A DNA stretch of 64,000 nucleotides from Pseudocercospora fijiensis CIRAD86 (Eukaryota > Ascomycota > Dothideomycetes > Mycosphaerellales > Mycosphaerellaceae): the NCBI RefSeq assembly GCF_000340215.1, contig NW_006921536.1, positions 3,263,016 to 3,327,015 of the forward strand, read 5' to 3'. Positions 19,838 through 31,600 of the stretch are shown here, piece after piece. The notes beneath the pieces are model-generated. The model ran no database searches. It worked only from the letters and a program-made list of their open reading frames with translations, and was not told the DNA's origin. Position 1 is the first letter of the stretch; every line of letters starts with the position of its first letter. The position numbers were made by a program, and so were the translations under genes.

Positions 19838-21145
19838 ATGGCTGCAGAAGTACCTCGCAGACGCTATGCTCTCATAGGCACTGGAGGCCGTGCATCATTT
19901 TACTACACAAGCATTGCCAATGACTTCCAAAACACATCGGAGCTCGTTGCTTTCCTGGACACCAACCAGACGCGCATGAACCATGCGAATGAAGTCCTGA
20001 TATCTCTGGGACACAAGCCGCTCCCAACATATCTACCATCATGCTTCGCACAAATGGTCGCGGAGACCAAGCCAGATGAATTGATCATCACCACAATAGA
20101 CCGGACCCATGTCTATTACATTCGGCTCGCACATTCTTACGGGTTAAATGTCATCACCGAGAAGCCGATGACTATTGATGTGCCATCGATCAGCGAGATA
20201 CTCAACTCAGTCCATAGCACTGCAAAACGTGTTCGGGTGACGTTCAACTACCGGTATGCACCTCACAATACGAAGATTTACCAACTGCTTTCATCTGGTG
20301 CTATCGGCAAAGTACACGCCATCCACTTCGAATGGATGTTGAACACATCTCATGGAGCAGACTACTTCCGGCGTTGGCATCGAGACCGTTACAACAGCGG
20401 TGGCCTTCTTGTGCACAAATCGACGCACCACTTTGATCTTGTCAATTATTGGCTGCAGTCGAGACCAGAGACAGTCTTTGCCATGGGCGACCTCAAATTC
20501 TATGGGAAAGCAAATGCGGAAAAGAGAGGAGTATCCCGCTTCTACAACCGCAGCCACGGCCATCTCAATTCGAATGCTAAGGACGACCCTTTCGCGCTCG
20601 ACCTGTCAAGCAATGCGACATTGAAAAGTATGTACCTTGACGCCGAGCATGAGGATGGCTATTATCGTGATCAGAGCGTATTCAGCGACGGCATCAGCAT
20701 CGAGGACACGATGAGTGTGATGGTAAGGTATCGAAGTGGCGCTGTCATGACGTATAGTCTGACTGCGTACTCACCACTCGAAGGCTTCAGAGTCAGCTTT
20801 ACAGGAGACAAAGGCAGGTTGGATGTTGAAGTGATAGAGCGGAGTTATATCAATGCGGGCGGTGAGCAGAGCATGGAGGGTGCTCTGGAGAAGCAGTCTA
20901 TTATTCTTCGACCCATGCTCGGTGAGCCGCAGAATATCGATATTACCAGTGGAGAGGGCGGACATGGTGGTGGAGATCCGGTTCTTCTGAGAAGCTTGTT
21001 CGGCAACGAAGATGGCGAGGATGAGTTCAAGAGATCGGCTTCGCACATTGATGGTGCGCTTTCGATCTTGACAGGCATAGCTGCGAACAAGTCGATCAGC
21101 ACTGGTATGCCGGTAAAAGTGGATGATCTGATCGAGGTCAGCTAG
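19838..21145 (+). CDS. GFO/IDH/MocA-family NAD(P)-dependent oxidoreductase
   Basis: A single exon of 435 residues from ATG 19838. The Rossmann start RYALIGTGGRASFY lies at residues 9-22, with the dinucleotide-binding Gly residues at 14, 16 and 17. VITEKPMTIDV near residue 105 contains the EKP motif, whose Lys is the conserved catalytic/cofactor residue. VTFNYRYAPHNTKI is followed by GGLLVHKSTHHFDLVNYW, the substrate-side His/Asp region. The family oxidises or reduces sugars, inositols and related polyols. The exact substrate cannot be read from sequence. The length is typical of fungal members (about 400-440) and no secretion signal is present. The divergent MFS permease next door could supply its substrate. 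Confidence 0.93.
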   Translation: MAAEVPRRRYALIGTGGRASFYYTSIANDFQNTSELVAFLDTNQTRMNHANEVLISLGHKPLPTYLPSCFAQMVAETKPDELIITTIDRTHVYYIRLAHSYGLNVITEKPMTIDVPSISEILNSVHSTAKRVRVTFNYRYAPHNTKIYQLLSSGAIGKVHAIHFEWMLNTSHGADYFRRWHRDRYNSGGLLVHKSTHHFDLVNYWLQSRPETVFAMGDLKFYGKANAEKRGVSRFYNRSHGHLNSNAKDDPFALDLSSNATLKSMYLDAEHEDGYYRDQSVFSDGISIEDTMSVMVRYRSGAVMTYSLTAYSPLEGFRVSFTGDKGRLDVEVIERSYINAGGEQSMEGALEKQSIILRPMLGEPQNIDITSGEGGHGGGDPVLLRSLFGNEDGEDEFKRSASHIDGALSILTGIAANKSISTGMPVKVDDLIEVS

Positions 21146-21651
21146 CATGGATGGTTTGTTCTTCGACTTGCTAGAGCGACGCAGCTTCTCCGACTGCGGA
21201 AAGGGGTGATTTGTTGTGTTCACATGCTATTGCTCGGGAAGCACATGCCTTGAGTGAATCATTGTGACGGCAGGCAGTCCTTGGCGCGTCTCGTGAATTT
21301 CTGCCTGGAGATGCCTAGAAAATGGTCTTCCATGACACCGTTTCGACCATCGACATCCAATCGCGCATCTGCTCGCAAAGTGCAAACACGAAATCGACGC
21401 GACGCGACGCGACGCATCCTTGCCACGCTTGGCCCGTTCTCAGACGCTAATTTGTGGGTACGATCCGTGCCACAGCGCAAGCGAGATCTTGCCCCTGCGT
21501 GCGTGTGCAGGTGGTTGCACATCATCATATTCAAGCACTCGTTGTTCGACTTCGTCTTGCAAGGAGAACATCCGATGTCCGACACGGTCTCGCAGTGAAT
21601 GCGACATTGATTCAAGCCAAGACAAAACTTCCAGGCAGCACCGGAACTGTC
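21146..21651. other. Intergenic region with a short GACGC repeat
   Basis: 505 bp between the oxidoreductase and RAD16, both rightward. At about 21,395-21,415 the motif GACGC repeats four times in tandem. Frames at 21,254-21,625 on both strands are not supported. The second half is presumably the RAD16 promoter. Confidence 0.45.
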
Positions 21652-24600
21652 ATGGCGCGGCCGGCCAGAGCTGCCTCAGGGCGTGCGCGTGGGCGTGGGC
21701 GTGGGCCTGCTACTAGCTGTATGCCACTGCTCTTCAATACTGCTCTTCAATACTGCCTTGCTTAACATCGTCTGCTGCTACCTTGAAGCAAAGTCCATCG
21801 CTGACCATATCTCCAGCTGCTGCAGGGTCTCAGAGTGCTACAGCTCCAGCGACAGGGCGACGATCGAACGGCCGCAACGCCCTCGCCTTCGCCACCTCCC
21901 GTCCAGCGTCGTCCATCGCAAATTCCCCCGACATAGATTCCGACGACGACAGCACCGTCGCAGCGGCAACATCAAAAAGCACCAGAATTGTACAGGGCGT
22001 TGCCTTGCCACGTCTTTCCGTCATGGCGCGTGCCGAGTTCAAGAAACCGCTACCGAAGAGCAACAAGAGTCCAACGGATTCCTCCCTCTCTGCCATCGAC
22101 GCCGATACTTCGCGAGACTCATCTATAGACTACGAGACACCAGGAACCACACCAGCCACATCTGTCCTCGCTGGACCCTCTACATCGAAGCGCAAGCGAT
22201 CTACGCTTGGAAAGGTGGTCAAGATTGAAGACTCGGAGGAAGACGAAGATGACGACTTTCTCCTGGCAACTAGGCTGCAAGAAGAGGAGTACGCGAAGGA
22301 AGGTGCACAGCAGCCAGCCAAGAAGCGCACGAAGCTCTCCATCGATGATTCAGAGGACGATCTGAGTATGTTTAGTGATGCTGAATCTCTCTCCTCTATC
22401 GACTCGATGCCGCTGGTCGCCAAGTCAAAATTGGTCGCGAAGAAGACGACTCCAGCCAAGGCAGAGGCGTCTCGGAGTAATAAGAAGACTCCGACTCGCA
22501 CAGCGAGTTCCACTGGTCGCAACTCTATTGGCAAGAGCTTGAAGAAGCCAATCTTGGATGACAGCGACGAGTCTGATCTGGAGAAAGCTAGCATCGCCGA
22601 AACTGAGGACTCGTTTGTGGTTAGTGACTCCGAGGAGGCGGTTTCGACCATCGACGGTGTTAGTGATACCGAATCTGACGTACCGCTTGCCATCACTACT
22701 CGACCTCAGACCGTAGCTGCACCCAGCCGGTTCGCGGGTTGGACTCGCGGCCGCGGCAGTGCCGCTCGTGGCCGGCGACATGGTCGGGTCAGTGCTGCTG
22801 CCGCCAGAGCTATGGCAGAGGACATTGAAGATATGGTCATGGGCGAGATCCTCTCTCGCAAAGACAAAGAGCGCAAGAAGCTCGAAAAGTCACACCCGGA
22901 ACTCAAGACAATGTGGAAGGATCTTGAACAGATCCAGGTTATCAAGCCAGTGCAAGCTGCACAGCCTACGAGCATCACCCGCCGCCTCAAGCCATTTCAG
23001 CTTGAAGGTCTTGATTGGATGGTGAAGCAGGAGCAGACTCAGTACAAGGGTGGACTTCTTGGCGACGAGATGGGTATGGGCAAGACGATTCAGGCCGTCT
23101 CGCTCATCATGTCCGACTATCCGCAGAAGGAGCCCACGCTCGTTCTTGTTCCGCCCGTCGCATTGATGCAGTGGGACGCCGAGATCACCGAGTATACTGA
23201 CGGCAAGCTGAACGTTCTGGTCTACCACGGCTCAAACACCAAATGCAAAAAGATGAAAGTCAAGGATCTGAAGAAGTTCGACGTTATTATGATGTCCTAC
23301 AACAGCTTGGAGTCGATGTATCGAAAGCAGATCAAGGGCCATGGCCGAGGAGAGGACCTTGTCCGCGCAGACTCCCCCATCCACGCAATCCACTTCCATC
23401 GCATCATTCTCGATGAGGCGCACAGCATCAAGGCTCGAGATACTGGTGTCGCAAATGCTTGCTTCGCTTTGCAAGGCACTTACAAGTGGTGCCTTTCGGG
23501 TACGCCAGTCCAGAACCGTATCGGCGAGTTCTTCTCCCTCCTTCGCTTTCTCGAGGTTCGGCCATTCACCGATTACTTCTGCAAGGAGTGCCCGTGTTCT
23601 ATCATGCAGTGGAAGAAGGACGGAAATCACAATTGCGTCAACTGCAAGTGTCGAATGATGTCGCACGTGTCTGTCTTCAACCAGGAACTTCTCAATCCTC
23701 TCACAGAGGCTGAAGACGCTTCTGTTCGTAGCGCTGCTATGGCCAAATTGCATATGATCACGGCGCGTATCATGCTCCGTCGTATGAAGCGTGATCATAC
23801 TGCCTCCATGGAACTTCCTCCGAAAGAAGTCATCATCCACAACGAATTCTTCGGCGAGATCGAGCGCGACTTCTCATCCAGTATCATGAGCAACACTACA
23901 CGCCAATTCGACACTTACGTCGCCAAAGGTGTCATGCTCAACAACTATGCCAATATTTTCGGCTTGATCATGCAGATGCGTCAAGTCTCGAATCATCCGG
24001 ACTTGCTTCTGAAGCGACATGCCCAGCAAGGCCAGAATGTCCTTGTTTGTAACATCTGCGACGAGGTGGCTGAGGATGCTATCCGTTCTCAGTGCAAGCA
24101 CGACTTCTGCCGCGCCTGTGTCAAGTCCTACGTTCAATCAGTTACAGACGATGATGGCGACGCCGACTGTCCTCGTTGCCATATTGCTCTTGCTATCGAC
24201 TTCGACCAGCCAGAAATCATCCAGGACGAAGATGTGGTCAAGAAGTCATCTATCATCAACCGCATCAAGATGGAGGACTGGACGTCTTCAACGAAGATCG
24301 AGATGCTCATCTACGATCTCTACAAGCTGCGCTCGAAGAAACAGACGCTCAAGTCCATCGTCTTCTCGCAATTCACATCCATGCTGCAACTGATCGAGTG
24401 GCGATTGCGTCGTGCTGGTTTCAACACCGTCATGCTTGATGGGTCCATGACGCCAACTCAGCGGCAGAAGAGTATTGACCATTTCATGAACACGCCAGAT
24501 TGCGAGATCTTCCTGGTATCCCTCAAGGCTGGTGGTGTTGCTCTCAACTTGACCGAGGCGTCTCGCGTCTTCATCGTCGACCCTTGGTGGAACCCAGCCG

Positions 24601-24812
24601 CAGAGTGGCAGTCCGCAGACCGTTGCCATCGTATCGGCCAACGACGTCCTTGCGTCATCACTCGTCTCGTCATCGAAGATTCTGTCGAGAGTCGTATCGT
24701 CATGCTTCAAGAGAAGAAGGCGAACATGATCAACAGCACTATCAATAACGATAAGGGTGCTATGGAGAAGCTCACTCCAGAGGACATGCAGTTCCTCTTC
24801 CGCGGCAATTAG
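21652..24812 (+). CDS. RAD16: Rad16-type SNF2/RING DNA-repair ATPase
   Basis: The 1,009-codon main frame has no credible ATG at its start. A short first exon (21652-21718, ATG in GTCATGGCG context) splices across 98 bp (21719-21816: GTATGC, CTGAC, CCAG) into 21817-24812, in frame, for 1,020 residues. Residues 1-22 are Arg/Gly-rich. Residues 30-330 are acidic, Ser-rich and disordered. The SNF2 ATPase follows: GDEMGMGKTIQA near 440 (Walker A), DEAHSIK near 553, and SGTPVQNRIGE. A C3HC4 RING finger (CNICDE...CKHDFCRAC...CPRCH, about 766-811) is inserted between the helicase lobes. Helicase lobe 2 ends with WQSADRCHRIGQ near 952. Lobe architecture plus inserted RING identifies Rad16 (with Rad7, an E3/ATPase for global-genome nucleotide excision repair). 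Rad5 is less likely because a HIRAN domain is not seen. Confidence 0.93.
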
Positions 24813-25927
24813 GCTGCTAGGCATTGCAACGCCCGCGACATGTACGATCACCAGAATTAGCTACGCAGCGCTTTTGTAAGAACAGGAAGAAGAATGTAGA
24901 GATGACACGATATGGCTGATACCAGCGCTTCAAGTAGCTAGAGAATAGAAGAGCGCAGAATTGAGACGCATGATACCCATACGTTAACCATTGGTTTACA
25001 TCAACCTTCTCTCTTCTTTGATGCATTTTAAACCTGCCATCACATCCAGCTCTCTAACCCCCTCCATCACAACTTCGCCCTATCAAACCCACCCTTCGTC
25101 CCCACCATTTTCAAACTCATCGGAGCCCTCATCAACCCCCCTCTCCCCCAACATCTTATCAAAAGCCGTAAACTCTCGACTCGACCCATGACTTTTCCAA
25201 ACCCGCCTGATCCGCATCTTCACGAGCGCGAGCGTCAGCGAGTCAAACGACTTCGTGATGTGTTTTACTCACCCTCTCAACTATAAATAACTATCTCCTC
25301 CTCCTCCGCATTCCTATCAAGTTTGAGCGAACGATTGATTTCATAACGTAATAAGAACGAAAGGTTCGGATTTTTGGACGTGGGGGGTTGAGAGGTTGGT
25401 TAGGAACTAGAGAAGGAAGGAGGAGGAGAAGAGGAAGAGAGATGTATAGGTAAGGAGGAAAGACAGACATACTTTATCGGTTTTGCCTTAGAAGGGTTGC
25501 GATGATGTTGAGTTCCTTTGAGGACATTTTTGCGGAGAATTAAATTGGGAGATTGGTAAAGGGTGGGTGGAATGAACTGGAGTTTGTGTCAAATGGTGGA
25601 ATGATTCTGAAGTGAGGTCGTGATCTGTCTTGGTGGTGGTGGTGGCGTATTAGGCTTATCGAGCTCGTCTTCCTGTCTTTCACTCTTCCTACAACAAACA
25701 AGTGATATTGTGATTTCTAGAAGTGCAATGGCGAGGATTGCTTTCAATGTTGCCGAAAACACCGCGCTGTGTGTATCATATCATCAATCCGAAACCCATC
25801 AACGCTCCTATTTATCTACCCCCTTCAAAACTTACATCAAGCCTTACCACATATCGCCTCGCTTTGCGCGTTGTCTCTCTTCCAAACGCCCTGTGAATCC
25901 CCTTGCCTCTCCACCTCCCTTATACGC
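24813..25927. other. Convergent intergenic region, no supported gene
   Basis: 1.1 kb between the 3' ends of RAD16 (+) and the insulysin gene (-). It is rich in polypurine/polypyrimidine tracts (25,300-25,470). A plus-strand frame at 25,620-26,033 runs into the opposite gene's 3' coding end and is not protein-like. Confidence 0.4.
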
Positions 25928-28900
25928 TTACAACTTCGGCTCTAGCTCCTCAAACTCCGTAATGTCCTTCACCGGTACAGGCCCAGCAGATAATGGCAAG
26001 CTAGCCTTGAAAGCTCGCACATCCTTGATTTGAACAAGCTTGTTCTTCTTAAACTCGAGCGTTTCAGTGCTGGCATTGCTACCATTCGTGCTAATTTCTT
26101 CCTTTGGCGTAGGCTGATGCTTGGCCACAATTCCAGCAGCAGGTAGAAGCTGTGGGAGAGCAATTTCACCTTGAGCGAGAATTTGGCTGATGACTTCTTC
26201 CGGCATGCCATTGGCGGCGAGGTATGCGCCAACAGCAGACAAGATGGTCGGCACATCGCCATCGGCAACGTTGACCTTCTCGAATTCTGCTACTAGGGCA
26301 GCCTTGTCCATGCCCGGAGCACCTTGCAGCATCTGCACCAGCAGCTTGTCGATCTCCTCAGCAAGCTTCTCTCGCTGGTCTGCCGGGTCCATCTTGGCAG
26401 CAATATCTTCAGGTGAGGATTGCGCAACAAGATGAATGGCGTACTTTTGGCGCTCACATGAGCCTGGGAGGAACTTCCTTTGGTAAAATTCGAGTAGCTC
26501 GTCCTTGGTCAGAGTCTCAATGTGTTCCACGTCGCGGTAGACAAGATCGAAGTCGAACTGCTCAGAGCAGATATGGTGCCAGAGACGTGCACTCTCCTGG
26601 CTCAGATTCTTCAACTTCTCCAGTCGCTTGTTGATCACACTGATCTTGTGCTCCTGGAAATCTTTATCGGACATATCTCGCAACTGCTGCTCGAATTTGA
26701 CCAGGAAGCTGTCAGTACGCTGCTCCAGATAGTCGCAGTCTTTTTCACTCTGGATCAGAATCCGATAGCCGATCTTGGCGATCAAGATGAGGGCACCACC
26801 GCCAACAATGTATCCAAGCTGTTCCTTGGTGCGCAGAGTGTCGAAGACAGGTTCCGTGAGCATCTGGTCGAGTAGCAGAGCCTTTGCGCGTACATCCCTC
26901 TCCTGAGCATTGCCGAGAAGAATGCTATACTCCAGGCAGTGATTCACGTTCTCCGGGTTCTTCAATGTATGCTCGTAGACATAGTCGACACCACATGCGA
27001 ACTCTGTAGTACGATTGATTTCCCACTGACTCTTGGGAAGTGGCTGTGGTTTGAGGGTGGCTTCCACAAGATTGGAGATGCGTAAAGCATCCTCCTTGTA
27101 GAGATTGCCGTGAGCAAGAATTTCGATGTGGCTCTGGCGCAGACATTCCTTTCCAAATCGGCGTACGTCCTCAATGGTGACCGAAGGCAATTCTTCAATG
27201 TAGTCCAGCTGAATCCAATGCTTGTCTCGAGCAATCCACTGAGAGAAGCGTCCAATCTGTCGGTAAGGATCGGCATATTCGGAGTTCTTGAAGCTACGGA
27301 GCGCACGCTCTTTGATGATCTCGAAACGATCCTCCTTGACCTCATGATCGCGCAACGCGATGAGCACTTTTTCGAGCAGCACATGCATCTTGTCGTTGTA
27401 GCCACTAACAGTGAGCTCAAGCCTGCCTGCAGATCTGTAGACCACATATTCGAGACCGGCAAGCTCGGCATCGTAGGCATACTCTGTCAAGCTGTCGTCC
27501 ACAAGATCCTTGTACAACATTGCTACTACGGCCGTGAAAGGACTGGTCTCGGTAATAGAGTTCCGTAGAGCGACGTGAACGTTTGCTTTCGGTACCCAGA
27601 ACTGGTCATCCTTCTTGAACCATAGACGCACATTGCGGTCATTGCGGAGCAGCTTTGGCGTCGTGGCTGGCGCAGAGACCTCTTTCTTCTCCACGTCCAG
27701 TCTTTGAGGAATAAACTCGTTCTTGGCCGGCAGATGAAGCTCTGAAGGCCGTTTGGCAGGTGTCCGGATGATCTCGATGAGGTCGGCCATGAGATCGTTA
27801 GGGATGCGCTCCATCTTATACTGTGTTCCATACCACTTCTCCTTCTTGTCCCAAAAATCGGCCGGGAAATCCTGAGCACTAAGAGTGAAACGGAAGTTTG
27901 ATGGGGTCAGACAGTCAAGACCACGCTGGATGGCCTCTGGGTCGAACTTGCGTATCAAGGCTTGGCCGCTGAGCAGCTTGTCGCGTGGAAGCGGCTTCTG
28001 CATGACACCGCTCAAGTGGCTGGTTGTTCGTGAAGCTGGGATCTTCTGACGGAATCGGAACTCGATCTCGCTGAGTTGAGCTTGCTCATCTGCGATCCAC
28101 TTGTGCGGAGGCTCAGCCTTGAGCATAGAAATGTATTGAAAGGTAGCCTTCACAATCTCCTGGTAGTTTGCGAGTCCTTGTGTCGTCAGTCGCATGCCAA
28201 TCGTGAAAAAAGCAGCTCCGGGGCACACAGAGCTGGCACCTGCGCTGAGCTCGCTAACCCATCCCTTGGCTTTGAGGTATGCCAGAAGGCTGCCTGGTCC
28301 TTCGTGGCCCACCAGATGAGAGATGTAGCGAGACGGCTGAGACTCATACAGATCTTCTTCGTCGGGGTATGGGAAGGTTATTTCCATCGTCCTTTGGTCC
28401 ATGACTGGTTTTGCGAAGATCTGAGTGCCGAGCTCTTTTTCCGTCTGGACAGGAATGCCATCCCATCTCAGCTTGGGGAGATTCTTATTTGGCACGTCGG
28501 AGAAGAGCTCTTCCGTCCAGGCTTGTAACTCGTCCAAGCTTTCTCTGCCCAACACAGCTAGCTTCATTCGATTCGCAGAATATTGCTTTTGATAGAACTT
28601 GATGAACTCCTCGCGAATCTTGACTCCTCGCTCAATAGGCTTATCGTGTAAAATATCGTAATTGCCGGTTGCAAACAAATGGTATGGATGGTGAGGGCTG
28701 GAGGTGGCCTTGTTCAGCTGCATCATGCGCCAATTGTCGGCTTGTAAATTCTTCTTATTTTCCGAGTCCACAGCTCGCAGCTCGCGGTCTAGGGTAGCCT
28801 CAAGAAACAACGGCGCAACAAAGAATTGTGAGAATCGATCAAGCGCGCCATATAGAGGAGCTTCGTGCTTTTTGATCTTCGGCAGAGGCAGACTGGCTTG

Positions 28901-29402
28901 ACTCGTACTGGCGGAAGAGCTTGGGCTGTTGGATGTGGATGACGAAGAGAGCTCGAAATAGTAGTTGGTCGATGTGGGAGCAGTGAAGGCATTGCTGTAG
29001 CCACCATACTTGCTCAGATATGCGTTGTAGTCGTTCTCGCCGGGGAACTGTTTCCGCACGTGTCAGTGTATCCGCGCCGCGCCTACCCAAATTGAGTTCT
29101 CGCTTCTGCCCGGAACATGTGCTCACCTTCTCTGTGCCCATAAATAACAAGTGCTCGACCGCATGCGCCATTCCCTGCATGTCTTCGGGGTCTGCTAAGC
29201 TGCCCACGTCGACGTCCATGGCGGCAGAGGCCTTGTCTGTATCTGGATCGTGTATGAGCAGGGCCTCTAGCTTGTTTGGCAGTCTTATCACTCGATATGA
29301 TCTGTTGTCCAACAATGGCTTCTCGAGTTGATCTGCCAGACGCTCGGTGTCCATTGGGCCCTCAGGCCGGCTCTGCAGTATCGGCATGGCGTCTGTAGTC
29401 AT
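25928..29402 (-). CDS. STE23: Insulysin/Ste23-type M16 zinc metalloprotease
   Basis: Two exons (29127-29402 and 25928-29047) around a 79-bp intron (GTGAGC to ACAG) give 1,131 residues. The inverted zinc motif HAVEH lies at residues 80-84 in MAHAVEHLLFMGTEK. FPGENDYNAYLSKYGG follows, and the distal zinc-ligand region ELRAVDSENKKN comes next. Later M16 lobes include RTKEQLGYIVGGG in the C-terminal half, the usual substrate-binding strand. This is the clamshell peptidase family that degrades small peptides such as a-factor precursor (axin-like processing) and insulin. The C-terminus lacks an obvious targeting signal. The start at 29402 was chosen because family members begin shortly before the RSYRVIRLPNKLEALL block. 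The same frame stays open far upstream, with another ATG at 29750 (see findings). Confidence 0.95.
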
Positions 29403-31000
29403 TGTTCTGGACTGTCGAGGCAGGGTCAAGCCAGTGGACGGAGGTATACAGCTACGGAGTGAACGACGAGAAGGCAAACAGGGCGTATGTCGAGGGTGGA
29501 AGGTTGGTTGGTAGGGCGAGGGCGAGGGCGAGGGCGAGGTCGATGCGGACCGTAGGCGTGGGAGATATGGTAGATATGGTGCTGGTTGGCGTCTTATGGC
29601 GACAGCGGGGCAGGCTGCGAATGAGAATAATGAGAGTGAGAGTGAGGATGCAGTCGCACGGCGAAGTGGCAACAAGTGACAGATGGGTAGGACTGGTGGT
29701 GGGTGTAGCAGGCAAAAGATTGTACGAGCCGCAGCCGGACGCGCAGGCATGTCATAGCTCTTCCTATTGTGTTTGAGTCTTAAGCGTGTCAATGCCAAGA
29801 AGCACCGTGATGGTTCGCAGCGCCGCCGCCGCGCCACACGTGTCCCGAAAGTTAGTTCTATTGTATCGATAAAGAATTCTCGAGCGCCGACCAGGAAAGG
29901 TGGACAAGACGGCGCGCATGTTCGCCTGTGAGTTGTCTGTGCGGTGGTGCTGCTGTTGTAACGTGTCGTTGTCGTTGTGGCATCCCGTCCTCCCCGAAAG
30001 CACAACCGTCTGGCCACCACTGCCACGCCAGCTGTCGAATAACGATGCTGGATGTTTGCTAGAATCCACTTTGAGCAACACAGCACACTTGGCATGCATT
30101 TCTGCATACCATCAAACCTGCAGCCCTATAATACAAACCACCTCTTTAGGGCATCTGAGAAAGCAGTCATTGCTTGATATTCTAAACGACGCGACGCGAC
30201 CCGTTCATCAAGGTGCTCACTCCTGAGATGAACAACACATTATTTTGGGCGTGAAACAACACTACCACCGTTTGTGTCCGTGATGATAGCGTCGAACGCG
30301 TTGCTGGTATCATGTCTGCCACCTGTTATTGTTTTATTGCACTGCTACTTGAATGGTCAGTACACCGGCCCGCCTGCCGGAATCTTTTCTTAACTACTGT
30401 CGGGGTGTCTGCCACCGCTCGGGCACCAGCATCAGCTGTGGAATACTCCGATCCCTGCCTGCGCGATATTATTAAATCTCTTGATACCCAACAGCTCGCA
30501 CTCAGGTGATGAAGATGTCCTCGGCCCTCTTGCTGCCGTTACGCTCACCGCAGTCCGAAAGTAGCGTGTCAGCCTTTCCTCAACAACAAGTAACGACCTC
30601 GGGAAGCACGCGATATCGAGAAACTCTGCTCTCGACACTCGGACTCGATCAGAGAATTTCTGTCTGCCTTGGAACTGTCAAGAATGCGTACATGTGATCT
30701 CGCTGTGACTTCTCGTACGACCGAGCAGATGGAAAACTTTAACTACGTCAGATCAGTCAGCTACTGTGATGAAAAGACCACCACTGCTCGCTACTAATTG
30801 CCTACTATGAAAATGCTCGTCAAAATGCTTGTTAGTCTCCAGGATCTGCAGACGTAACCGACTCACGGCCCGAGTGTGGCGCATGTTCGGAACCAAAGCC
30901 GAACACTCTTGACTCCGCATCTGATATAGATCCAAGTATATCAACCCACAAAGTAAATTCGAGGTAGCTCCAGCACACCCTGTGGGTTCCATATACCCCT
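29403..31000. other. Upstream region of the insulysin gene and edge of the gene-rich compartment
   Basis: About 1.6 kb with no confident gene. The part nearest the protease is pyrimidine-rich on its sense strand and contains the GGGCGA hexamer repeated about four times (29,514-29,538). Short frames at 30,312-30,697 are unsupported. Normal CA/TG-containing sequence ends close to 31,000. Confidence 0.45.
29514..29538 (+). repeat. GGGCGA hexamer tandem repeat
   Basis: Four consecutive GGGCGA units read on the plus strand. On the minus strand they encode a Ser-Pro dipeptide run in the frame that continues into the insulysin gene. Confidence 0.7.
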
Positions 31001-31431
31001 GCAGAGTGCCCTAAAACTACCGAAATTAGTATACAAATCGGGGTATTGCAAACACCCCTTATACAACCTAATTACCTCGGATTTCTACCGTTCCGAATAG
31101 CCGTAATCGCTCGAAAACGACTAAGTCTACGCCTACACCTTAGCACTACCACTTCTACCGCTTAGAAGCGACAACCTCTCCTTAGATCCGTCGTTTTAGT
31201 AGTCTAATTAGTATAGGAGATAGCGTACGAGAGGATTAATCTATCCGGTACGGTTTAGGTAGTATACCTACGTATAATCTTCTACGAGCGCGTTTCGAAG
31301 GTGTTATAGGCTTACTAATTAAAGGCTTCTAACGACGAGGTTTATAAGAGCTACCTAATAGCTATAGTAGATCAATTAAAGTGTCCTTACCTAGCGACTA
31401 TATAGGTAAAGAATATAGAGCTATAGATAGT
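31001..31431. other. Start of the RIP-mutated island, unassigned
   Basis: From about 31,005 the sequence switches to TA-rich, CA/TG-poor DNA with dense stops in all frames. An unassigned stretch of 430 bp precedes the minisatellite. It may be the flank or terminal repeat of the MULE element, but no inverted repeat was found. Confidence 0.5.
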
Positions 31432-31600
31432 ACTATAGAAGGTAGTAGCTCTGCTATAGAAGGTAGCTCTACTATAGAAGGTAGTAGCTCTGCTATAGAA
31501 GGTAGCTCTACTATAGAAGGTAGTAGCTCTACTATAGAAGGTAGCTCTACTATAGAAGGTAGCTCTACTATAGAAGGTAGCTCTACTATAGAAGGTAGAA
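31432..31600 (+). repeat. 18/21-bp minisatellite encoding TIEGSS-like repeats
   Basis: About nine units of CTATAGAAGGTAGCTCTA-type sequence alternate between 18-bp and 21-bp forms, the longer form having an extra GTA. The plus frame reads TIEGSS/AIEGSS repeats within a 91-codon open frame (31,381-31,656), which starts at GTG rather than ATG. It lies in otherwise stop-rich RIP DNA, so a functional protein is unlikely. Confidence 0.8.

Noticed and set aside
23232..24851. Minus-strand frames over RAD16
   Set aside because: They are antisense shadows of the SNF2/RING coding region.
25620..26033. 137-codon plus-strand frame
   Set aside because: It overlaps the 3' coding end of the insulysin gene, with low-complexity composition and no family.
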